This document shows positions 22,318 to 30,175 of a stretch of 30,175 bases of DNA, piece by piece; the first letter of the stretch is position 1; each line of letters begins with the position of its first letter. The stretch lies in IMG/VR virus record IMGVR_UViG_3300005838_000043, positions 1-30,175 of that record; one strand, given 5' to 3'. This stretch comes from a virus. The notes beneath the pieces were generated by a model. That model worked only from the letters and a program-made list of their open reading frames with translations. It was not told the origin of the DNA and did not search any database. The translations under genes and the position numbers were made by a program.

Positions 22318-25300
22318 TCAACCTACCTGAATCCAATTGTTTGCAGTAACACAAACAAACGATGCTAACTCATGGTCTGCTATTGCTGTTGTTGCATTTG
22401 TTGCACTAGTAAACCCTGCTATCATAGCACAATTAGTAGCATTAACTGCAACAGTAGCAGAAGCACCTGTATTATTAATTACAGTATATTGAGTTCCTAC
22501 TGTTCCACTTGCAGGTAGTGTTAATGTTCCACTAGTCCAATAAGCGTAAGAACCTGTTTGCGCTAATGTTAATGTTGTATTACCTGCTACTGCTACTACT
22601 ACTGCTTGAGAATTAATACCACCTACTGAATTACCTGTAATCCAAACAGGACTACCATCACCGGAACTTATTGATAATTGGTCATTACCTGTTGCACTTG
22701 CTACATCTGCCGCACCAATTACAACATTGTTATCGCCCGTAGTGATGTTATCTCCGGCATAACTACCAATCAAGATGTTACTATGCGCCCCATTAGCAAG
22801 AGCCGAACCCGAATAAAATCCTATTGTCGTATTTTTCTCACCGTAAGTCATAACGGAGGAGGACATTCTTCCAATAGCAGTATTCGCATAACTGTTGCCT
22901 GTTAATAGTCTCAAGGCATTCTGTCCTATTGCTACATTTTCTCCGTAAATCAAGGTCGCAGTAAGAGCATCATGTCCTATTGCTACATTGGAGTGACCTT
23001 CGGTAATCCCACCACCCGCATTATACCCAAGTGCTACATTTTGGTCGCCGGAAGTCAAAACATCAAGAGCATAATTTCCAATCGCTATGTTCTTCTCTCC
23101 ACCAGCAACAGCACCGCCGAGAGCATCGTAACCTATTGCTATGTTGTCTGATTCGGTATCTGCTCCATTGTATGCGCCTGTTCCTATGCCGATATTTCTT
23201 AACCCGCTTGTGTTTGCATACAACGCCAAATCACCAATTGCGATATTATCGTTTCCTGTTGTATCTTTCATCGCGGATTTTCCAAGTGCGATATTTCGTT
23301 GACCCGTAGTAAGTGATTCTAATGTGCCTGACCCAATCCCAATGTTGTTTGTTCCACTTGATAGTCTTCTTAATGATTGAAGCCCTATTCCTAAATTGTA
23401 AGAACCCGTCACAGCATTCATTGAGGCGGTTTGTGCGCCTATCATCACATTGTAAGTTCCTGATGAAATTGCTTTTCCGGCCTGATAACCGATTCCAATG
23501 TTAGAGAATCCTGCTTCTAAATCCGCTAATGCCTCTTTACCAACACCAACAGACCATGATGAGTTAAATGAAACATCATCCATAGCACCTGAACCAAGAG
23601 CCAAACTACCGAGCGTATTATTGAAAACAGCATCAGATAAACCATCAATAGCAGTAGCACCACCACTTGAAACAGTAGCCCAAGTGTTATCGCCTCTAAG
23701 ATAAGTTGAACTTGATGCAGTTCCGGTTGCTGAAAGCATAGCAATATCAACCGCATCTGTCGCTATTGTTGTAGCATTCCCAACACTTGTTACATCACCT
23801 GTTAAGTTTGCATTAGTAGTATGTGTGTAGTTGTTGTAACCATACGATAGAATCTTATCTTGTATTGCAGCAGAAGTCATTAAAGAAGTATCGTTATCTG
23901 CAAATGATTCAGATGATATTTGTAAACTACCTGCTGCTAATTCAGATACAGTTAAACCACCTACATTCAATGTAGGATTAACTGTACTTGTTCCAGTTTG
24001 AGTCATTCCTGTTCCGGCTGTAACTGATGTAACAGTTCCACTTCCACCACCTAAAGTAACCCATGCTCCATCACCTCTCAAGAACTTAGAAATATCTGCT
24101 GTACCTGCAAATGGTACTAATCCACCTGCTAAATCAGTAGCATTAGTAGCATCAGCACCTTCAAACTGTTTAATTTCTAATGTTTTTGAACCACCTAATG
24201 TAATTTGTTTTTCGTGTTCAGTTTTAAAGGTTGTATTTATATTATGACCGGTAGCAGTTGTTCCCTTGTGTCCTCTAATTAATCCTGTTAAATTTCTCAG
24301 TTGTTTACCTGTGTATTTTATTTTTTCACTACCAATATCAATAACACCTGAAGATGGGAAAGTATCTGCCTGTGCTTGAGATGCACAAATTATAGTGGTA
24401 ACAGAAGAACTGATTTCTACTCCTAATGAACCTGCACCTATTTGAGTATTAGCAACAGCAAACCCACTAACTTTAGCACCTGTAACTGCATCATCAGCAA
24501 TCTTTGCTTCTATTACTGCATCAGCAAGTATTTGACCTGAATCAATTGAATTATCAGCCATCTTAGCATTAGTAATTTGGTCAGTTCCAATTTTTTGAGT
24601 AGTAATTGCACCACTTGCAATCTTTGATTCTACAATTGCACTACTTGCAATTCTTGCTATTGGTAGTGTTCCTGTTGTTAATTTATCCGCATCTATTCCA
24701 CTAAGAAGTTTAGTATTAGAAATTGAACCTGCTAATTGAGCATTAGTAATTGTGCCTGTTAAACTAGTAGTAGGTAATGCTGTTGCATTTGTTAATACTA
24801 AAGCAGAAGGTGTTCCTAATGCGGGTGTAGTAAGAGTAGGACTTGTTAATGTCTTAAGTGTTAATGTCTGTTCAGTATCTAACTGAACAATGTTGCTATT
24901 TGTAATGCTAGAAATCTTAGTAGCAGTTGCGGCATTTCCTGTTGTTGAAGCAGAAGAACCTGTTATACTACCTGCGATAGCAGATGAAAAAGTTTTAGTT
25001 CCCGCAATAGTTTGATTACCACTTGTTACTACAATGTCGCTGTTTGTTATAGAAGCAATCTTTGTGGCCGTATCAGCATTACCTGTTACATCACCTGTTA
25101 CATCACCTGTTACATCACCTGTTAAATCACCTGTTAATGCTCCTGTAAAGGTTGCCGCCTTCATATTTGCATAAGAAGCAATAGTTACATTTCCAGCAGT
25201 AGTCCCTGTATCTAATGTATTAATTGCTGCCCATGTATCTGCGGATTCATCCCAAATGATACCAACATTAGTTGATGAACCTCTTTCACCTATTAATCCT

Positions 25301-28300
25301 ATATCAACAGATGGTGTTCCTGATTGTCCATTAGCCATGTATATTAATGGGTCTTCAACACTTAGCGTTGCAGTATTAACTGTAACTGTATCTCCACTAA
25401 CAGTTAAATTACCAGCAATAGTTACATCATCAGGTAATCCAATTGTTATTGTTCCACTACTTTCTGCTACTGTAACTTCATCAGAAGTTCCAGCAAATGT
25501 AATTGTTCCACCCAAAGAAGTAGCAGTAGTATTAGTGCCGTCTGAAACCGTTATTGCAGAATTACTTAGTTTAGCATTAGCAATTGAACCTGCTAAATGC
25601 TCATTATCAATACTTCCATCTACATAATGAACACTATCTATACCATCTTCTAAGAGGGTTTTTATTTCAGTAGCAGTTTGGTCTGCCGTAGCACCGCTTT
25701 CAGGATTGGTTGACCAACTAAATAATGTTGCTATTTCAGCAGCAGTTTGGTCATCAGTAGCAGCAGCATCTCCTGTATAACCTAATTGTGCTAAAGTCAT
25801 TGTTCTCTTAGTCATGGCTGTAATATGACCTGTGCTGTTAGTAGTTAATGTATCAATGACTTCTGCATTAGCAGTATCTATATTTGTAGTAGCATAACTT
25901 GGGTGACTATAAACTGTATCTGTATAAACTCCACCTATAGCAGTTTGCATTTCTGCTTGAGTAATACCAGACTTAAGAGTAGGTGTTCCTGATGCATCAT
26001 ATATTGCTGCATTACCACTATCACCACTAACATTGGCTTCTGCACCAACAGGCGCGTGTGATGCTTGAGAATGAGTATAGGCTGTATCATAATTAGTTTT
26101 GAGGGCATTAGTAAGATTGTTTTGAGTAAGCCCACCATCACCTACTGAATAGGTAGTATTGGTATCAGTAGAAGCAATAGTAACCGCACCAGCAGATTCA
26201 GTAATAGTAACATTAGAACCTGCTGTAAATGCTAAAGTCTCAGAAGAACTTAATGTGTTGCCTCCTGCTGTTATTCCTCTCCATGTGTTTGTGTCGGTTG
26301 TAATATATCCACTATCATTAGTCCATTGAGATATATTACCTCCTTTGTTAGTAAAGGTTTGTGAGTTGCTTGCAGTAGTAGTTCCAGTATTAGTAGTATA
26401 ACCAAAGCCTGTGACGAATGTATGTATTTGGTCTGCTGTTGCTAAACCCGTTCCACTATCTGCTATTGCGGCTGTGCTTAAGACCGCACCCGTTCCTAAT
26501 CCCAAGTTAGACCTTGCAGTTGAAGCACTTGCTAAATCTGATAAATTACTTGCTTTTGCTAATTTCAGCCCTATGGTTGTAGCAGTAGTAGTAGCGAAGT
26601 TTGGGTCATCCCCCAAAGCATCTCCTAATTCAGCAAGAGTGTTAAGTAAAGTTGGTGCGCCAGTTGTTAGTGCTGTTATCGCAGAAGCATTTGTCGCTAC
26701 TTCAGTATCTACATAAGCCTTAATTGATTGTTGAGAAGCAGCAGCAGTAGCACTATTGGTAGCCATGTTATCTTCATCTAACAGCGTTAATTGTGTATTT
26801 GTGTCTGTGTAATTAGAAGAGTGAATAGTGCCTGCGCTTGCCCCTGTCCAATCAATATGTTCATTAGCAACAAAGCCGGTTAAATCATCATGAGTAAAAT
26901 CAGAAGATGAATATGTAGTATTAGTGTCTGTAGAAGCAATAGTAACCGCACCAGCAGATTCAGTAATAGTTACATTAGAACCGGCTGTAAAGGCTAATGT
27001 TTCTGAAGCAGATAATGTGTTACCACCAGCAGTTACACCTCTCCATGTATTTGTATCAGTATATGATGTGATAAAGCCAGCACCATTGGTTAATTGATTA
27101 TTATTAGTAGGTATAGTTGTTGAAGTAAATGCGTTTGCACCAAACTCATAAGTTCGATTTGTTGTGCCATTAACTGAAAATGTAAGAGTATTAGATGATT
27201 TAGTAATACCATCAAGATAATAATTAGAAGCACCTGCTGTAACTTCAGCATCAACATATGCTTTAACCGATTCAGCAGATGCAACATTAGATGATGAAGC
27301 ACCCGACATTGTATCGCTATCTATTAGAGTTAATTGTGTATTAGTATCTGTTGAAACAAAATCTATCGTTCCATCTCCGTCTTGATAGGTAACTGCAATG
27401 TTTGTTTCTGTATTGCCTGTAAGCATTCCACCTACAATATCTTGAACTTCTTCAGTAGATAATTGGGTGTTCGTATATGATGTAATATACCCACTATTAT
27501 TAGTCCATTGAGATATGTTTCCACCTTTATTAGTGAATGTTTGTGAATTGCTTGCAGTAGTAGTTCCGGTATTAGTTGTATAACCTAAGCCTGTAACAAA
27601 TGTATGAATTTGGTCAGCCGTTGCTAATCCAGCCCCGCCATTTGCTATTGCTGCGGTGCTTAATACTGCACCTGTTCCTAATCCTAAGTTTGTTCTTGCT
27701 GTTCCAGCATTAGCCAAATCTGAAAGGTTACTTGCCTTTGCAAGTTTAGTGCCTATACTTGTAGCAATAGTCGTTGAGAAAGAAGCGTCATCACCTAAAG
27801 CCGCCGCTAATTCATTCAAAGTATTTAGAGCCGCAGGTGATGAATCAATAAGACCGGTTACTTCAGCATCAACATAAGCCTTAACTGACTGTTGACTTGC
27901 AACAGATGTAGCACTATTAGAACTCATATCATCTTGGTCTAATAGTGTTAGTTGAGTATTAGTATCTGTAAATACCGCACCTGAAGGAACGGCAGTAGCA
28001 ACTGTTAAACCATTTACTGTATTTGCATTAATAGTCATTGCATTAATTTGACTAGCAGTTAATTGTGTATTAGTGTCTGTTGAAGCAATAGTTACATCAC
28101 CAGCACTTTCAGTAATAGTAACATTTGAACCAGCAACAAAATCTAAGTTTTCAGAAAGAGTCCCAAGAGTATTTCCACCAGCAGTAATTGTTCTCCATGT
28201 ATTTGTATCTGTATTTGTATCTGTAGATGCAATAGTAATTGTATCAGTACCAGCCGCAGTTGTAAGTGTTACATTAGAACCTGCAACAAAAGTTAGAGTA

Positions 28301-30175
28301 TCTGCTGTAGTATCTGCTACTACATTGTCTTGTCCGCTTACTGAAATGGTCTTAAATGAATATTCATTGGTTTCACCACTAGCAGCAGATAAAGCATATC
28401 TTCCATCTAAATCAATAGTTTGATTTGTTGCACCATTTACAGATGCAGTTAATATTCCTGTTCCTGTAGCAAATGTTAATCCATCAACATAAAAATTTTG
28501 ATTTGCTTCGTGAGTTTGACCATCAACATATGCTTTAATAGATTGTTGAGATGCTAATTTAGTTGCACTATTAGAAGCCATGTTATCTTCATCAAGAATA
28601 GCACTTCCACTAATGCCTGTGTTTAATACAGGACTAGTTAGTGTTTTATTTGTTAATGTTTCTGCACCTGTTAATGTTACATCTCCTGTGCTTGCAGTTG
28701 CATTAGAAGCAACTGTTCCTAACTTAGTTTTCTCATCAGTAGTATAAGAAGCAGTAACTAATTCCCAATCACCTGTTCCCGTAGCAGAAGCAGAATACAC
28801 TTTGTTATCATCTGTATCTACCCAAATATCACCTACTGATAATGCAGTAGGAGGAGCAGATTGTCTGAATACTTGATTCTTTGTTGCTCCATCTTCAAAT
28901 TCTAAAGGTATTGTTGCTGAGTTTCCGTTTGTTAAACTTAATGTTTTAGTATTGCCACTAACTGCCTTTGCTAATGTAACGTTTGAGTTTAATAATGTAG
29001 AAACAGCAGTAAGACCAGTACCACCTCTAGTGGCTGATAATGTTCCACTAGTTATTTTAGTTGCGGCTAAATTGGGTATGTCTGATGCAACTATTTCTCC
29101 TATTATTGTTGAAGCACTTTTATTTTCAACACTACCTATTCCTAAAGAAGATAAAGTAATGTTTGAGTTTAACATTGTAGAAATAGAATTTAATCCTGTT
29201 CCACCTTCCGAAGCAGGTAAAACATAATTACCCGATAAACCCCATGTTGGTAAACGATAATATGTTCCACTACCATCAGTCCACTTCCATATATCAGTAG
29301 CACCTGTATCATCAAAAACAAATTGAGCATTTGGAGAGGTTCCTCTATCAATCTCTATACCTGAGGCACTAGAAGCGGCATCACCTGTCTGACCTTTATT
29401 TAGTAATATAATGTTATCTTCTATTTGTAAGTTAGTAGTATCAATTGCAGTTGTAGTTCCACTAACAGTTAGATTACCTGCTACTGTTAAGTTATTAATT
29501 CCTGATATATTCTTACTAGCATCTAAAATAACTGCTTTACCTCCTAATGCTGTTCCGGCAGTTATACCATCTACTAGATTTAATTCAGCCGCAGTAGAAG
29601 TAATAGCAGTGCCGCCAATAGATAATTTACCTGTTGGAACATCAAAAGTAGCATTATCTTTTATTCTTGCTACTTCTGTTCCGTCATATTGTTGGAAAAT
29701 TAATTCTCCACCATCTTGTTTAGTTTTGAAAATTGCTGTTGTGCCAGTGCCTGTTCCACCAACATCTATGTTTAAATATTCATCTGTGTTATTTTTAAAT
29801 GTAACACCACTAATGCCACCTATATCAATATCTAAACTACCACTTTCTATCTTAGTTAATGTTAATGTATTAGGTATATCTGCATCTGCTAGACCATTTG
29901 CTAGTATATTTATTTCAGCCGCAGTTGCAGTAACCGCCGCAAGTTTTGTTAGGTCTGCGGCTGTAAGGTCGTCATTGTCTAAATAATTAATTTCCGAAGC
30001 AGTTGCAGTAATACTCAAATCACTCAAATTACTAACAGAACCATCGCCTGTACCTGCACCAATAAGCGTGAGGATTTCTCCGGCAGTTACACCACTCGCA
30101 AGAGCAGGTGTTCCACTATTATTAATTATAGCAGGGTGAGCAGTATTAGTAGCACCATCAGCATAATTACCTAAA
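22318..30175 (-). CDS. Giant repetitive fibre/adhesin-like virion protein (N-terminus outside window)
   Basis: The frame stays open from the right edge of the window to the stop near 22318, so at least 2,618 residues belong to one chain that begins beyond the window; a TTG at 30027 is only an internal codon. It is rich in T, S, A, N, G. It holds TATAAEIN / STAAELNLVDG modules, repeated DTNTWR-ITAGGNTL and NVTITESAG-VTIAST units, and near the C-terminus (about 22700-23520) many NIAIG-x-x-AL units like the YadA head. Such proteins form trimeric receptor-binding fibres of tailed marine phages. Repeats suggest length variation. Confidence 0.85.
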   Translation of the reverse strand, partial: LGNYADGATNTAHPAIINNSGTPALASGVTAGEILTLIGAGTGDGSVSNLSDLSITATASEINYLDNDDLTAADLTKLAAVTATAAEINILANGLADADIPNTLTLTKIESGSLDIDIGGISGVTFKNNTDEYLNIDVGGTGTGTTAIFKTKQDGGELIFQQYDGTEVARIKDNATFDVPTGKLSIGGTAITSTAAELNLVDGITAGTALGGKAVILDASKNISGINNLTVAGNLTVSGTTTAIDTTNLQIEDNIILLNKGQTGDAASSASGIEIDRGTSPNAQFVFDDTGATDIWKWTDGSGTYYRLPTWGLSGNYVLPASEGGTGLNSISTMLNSNITLSSLGIGSVENKSASTIIGEIVASDIPNLAATKITSGTLSATRGGTGLTAVSTLLNSNVTLAKAVSGNTKTLSLTNGNSATIPLEFEDGATKNQVFRQSAPPTALSVGDIWVDTDDNKVYSASATGTGDWELVTASYTTDEKTKLGTVASNATASTGDVTLTGAETLTNKTLTSPVLNTGISGSAILDEDNMASNSATKLASQQSIKAYVDGQTHEANQNFYVDGLTFATGTGILTASVNGATNQTIDLDGRYALSAASGETNEYSFKTISVSGQDNVVADTTADTLTFVAGSNVTLTTAAGTDTITIASTDTNTDTNTWRTITAGGNTLGTLSENLDFVAGSNVTITESAGDVTIASTDTNTQLTASQINAMTINANTVNGLTVATAVPSGAVFTDTNTQLTLLDQDDMSSNSATSVASQQSVKAYVDAEVTGLIDSSPAALNTLNELAAALGDDASFSTTIATSIGTKLAKASNLSDLANAGTARTNLGLGTGAVLSTAAIANGGAGLATADQIHTFVTGLGYTTNTGTTTASNSQTFTNKGGNISQWTNNSGYITSYTNTQLSTEEVQDIVGGMLTGNTETNIAVTYQDGDGTIDFVSTDTNTQLTLIDSDTMSGASSSNVASAESVKAYVDAEVTAGASNYYLDGITKSSNTLTFSVNGTTNRTYEFGANAFTSTTIPTNNNQLTNGAGFITSYTDTNTWRGVTAGGNTLSASETLAFTAGSNVTITESAGAVTIASTDTNTTYSSSDFTHDDLTGFVANEHIDWTGASAGTIHSSNYTDTNTQLTLLDEDNMATNSATAAASQQSIKAYVDTEVATNASAITALTTGAPTLLNTLAELGDALGDDPNFATTTATTIGLKLAKASNLSDLASASTARSNLGLGTGAVLSTAAIADSGTGLATADQIHTFVTGFGYTTNTGTTTASNSQTFTNKGGNISQWTNDSGYITTDTNTWRGITAGGNTLSSSETLAFTAGSNVTITESAGAVTIASTDTNTTYSVGDGGLTQNNLTNALKTNYDTAYTHSQASHAPVGAEANVSGDSGNAAIYDASGTPTLKSGITQAEMQTAIGGVYTDTVYSHPSYATTNIDTANAEVIDTLTTNSTGHITAMTKRTMTLAQLGYTGDAAATDDQTAAEIATLFSWSTNPESGATADQTATEIKTLLEDGIDSVHYVDGSIDNEHLAGSIANAKLSNSAITVSDGTNTTATSLGGTITFAGTSDEVTVAESSGTITIGLPDDVTIAGNLTVSGDTVTVNTATLSVEDPLIYMANGQSGTPSVDIGLIGERGSSTNVGIIWDESADTWAAINTLDTGTTAGNVTIASYANMKAATFTGALTGDLTGDVTGDVTGDVTGNADTATKIASITNSDIVVTSGNQTIAGTKTFSSAIAGSITGSSASTTGNAATATKISSITNSNIVQLDTEQTLTLKTLTSPTLTTPALGTPSALVLTNATALPTTSLTGTITNAQLAGSISNTKLLSGIDADKLTTGTLPIARIASSAIVESKIASGAITTQKIGTDQITNAKMADNSIDSGQILADAVIEAKIADDAVTGAKVSGFAVANTQIGAGSLGVEISSSVTTIICASQAQADTFPSSGVIDIGSEKIKYTGKQLRNLTGLIRGHKGTTATGHNINTTFKTEHEKQITLGGSKTLEIKQFEGADATNATDLAGGLVPFAGTADISKFLRGDGAWVTLGGGSGTVTSVTAGTGMTQTGTSTVNPTLNVGGLTVSELAAGSLQISSESFADNDTSLMTSAAIQDKILSYGYNNYTHTTNANLTGDVTSVGNATTIATDAVDIAMLSATGTASSSTYLRGDNTWATVSSGGATAIDGLSDAVFNNTLGSLALGSGAMDDVSFNSSWSVGVGKEALADLEAGFSNIGIGYQAGKAISSGTYNVMIGAQTASMNAVTGSYNLGIGLQSLRRLSSGTNNIGIGSGTLESLTTGQRNIALGKSAMKDTTGNDNIAIGDLALYANTSGLRNIGIGTGAYNGADTESDNIAIGYDALGGAVAGGEKNIAIGNYALDVLTSGDQNVALGYNAGGGITEGHSNVAIGHDALTATLIYGENVAIGQNALRLLTGNSYANTAIGRMSSSVMTYGEKNTTIGFYSGSALANGAHSNILIGSYAGDNITTGDNNVVIGAADVASATGNDQLSISSGDGSPVWITGNSVGGINSQAVVVAVAGNTTLTLAQTGSYAYWTSGTLTLPASGTVGTQYTVINNTGASATVAVNATNCAMIAGFTSATNATTAIADHELASFVCVTANNWIQVG
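22700..23520 (-). repeat. YadA-head-like repeat array in the fibre gene
   Basis: About fifteen or more degenerate units of roughly 14 residues with the core N-[IV]-[AG]-[IL]-G (NIAIGDLALYANTSG, NIGIGTGAYNG, NVALGYNAGGG, NVAIGHDAL) are encoded here. Units of this kind stack as a left-handed beta roll in trimeric autotransporter heads and phage fibres. The array is the last large module before the C-terminal tip domain. Confidence 0.75.
25081..25140 (-). repeat. 12-base tandem repeat in the fibre gene
   Basis: Three perfect copies of ACCTGTTACATC followed by two altered copies encode repeated G-D-V-T (TGDVTGDVTGDVTGN) in the fibre. The unit is a multiple of three, so slippage changes length without breaking the frame. 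Confidence 0.85.
26150..26795 (-). repeat. Fibre long repeat, copy B
   Basis: This stretch encodes the module running from LLDEDNMATNS through SNLSDLAS, GLGTGAVLSTAAI, ATADQIHTFVTG, TNTGTTTASNSQTFTNKGG to SGYITTDTNTWR. It is a close match to the module at 27470-27958, indicating duplication inside the gene. Confidence 0.75.
27470..27958 (-). repeat. Fibre long repeat, copy A
   Basis: Encodes the module LLDQDDMSSNS ... SNLSDLAN ... GLGTGAVLSTAAI ... ATADQIHTFVTG ... SQTFTNKGG ... NNSGYITSYTNTQL, near-identical in protein to copy B at 26150-26795. Third-position differences between the copies show the duplication is not recent. Confidence 0.75.

Noticed and set aside
23526-23756. Minus-strand Leu-rich frame inside the fibre gene
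   Set aside because: It is another frame of the same strand within the continuous fibre frame; the Leu-rich product follows from the shifted reading of repeats.
25081-25140. CRISPR-like or iteron repeats
   Set aside because: The 12-base units are head to tail without spacers, in frame, and encode G-D-V-T repeats of the fibre.
23031-29986. Several plus-strand open frames opposite the fibre gene
   Set aside because: They mirror the Thr/Ala/Val-rich repeats of the fibre gene, repeat with it, and show no ribosome-binding sites or independent domains.

Overview
The window looks like part of a tailed, double-stranded DNA virus of a marine archaeon, most simply a magrovirus-type virus of Marine Group II Euryarchaeota (Poseidoniales). 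Two things point there. The replication genes are of archaeal type: family B DNA polymerase, PCNA-like clamp, RFC small subunit, ATP-dependent ligase, archaeo-eukaryotic primase, XPF-type nuclease and a PC4-like protein. They sit next to a giant phage-type fibre gene like those of marine tailed viruses. DNA is AT-rich. Host and family are inferred from gene content only; no rRNA, tRNA or capsid gene lies in the window.

Layout. About 1-20645 is one packed plus-strand block of roughly 45 genes, mostly joined by ATGA or TAATG overlaps; the largest gap is 77 bases. Its left end (1-3200) holds small zinc-binding and unknown proteins, a JAMM/MPN metallopeptidase, a glycosylation-rich lipoprotein and a PC4-like protein. 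From 3172 come DNA ligase, a LAGLIDADG-like protein, a putative degenerate clamp-loader large subunit, RFC small subunit, an EF-hand/membrane protein, a putative ssDNA-binding protein, a RecA-like ATPase and the PCNA-like clamp. Then follow a family B polymerase split into two genes around two small zinc-binding genes, a Cas4/RecB-like nuclease, a PriS-PriL-like fused primase, an XPF-type nuclease, an AAA+ (MCM-like) helicase and a free-standing DEDD exonuclease. The block ends in a strong hairpin plus oligo-T terminator.

About 20694-20880 is the convergence zone, with a second hairpin, a TATA-like box and two overlapping micro-ORFs. From 30175 back to 20880 the minus strand carries virion-type genes: a repetitive fibre protein of at least 2,618 residues whose N-terminus lies outside the window, a small beta-rich protein, a short Rossmann/methyltransferase-like protein and a 101-residue protein.

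Together the plus-strand genes form a nearly self-sufficient archaeal replisome: primase, helicase, ssDNA-binding protein, polymerase, clamp, clamp loader, ligase and repair/recombination nucleases. Several proteins, including two small ones, end in PCNA-binding-like motifs. The points most worth a second look are the split polymerase with its HTDS motif C, the clamp-loader large-subunit candidate, the PIP-like micro-proteins, the JAMM protease and the convergence zone.
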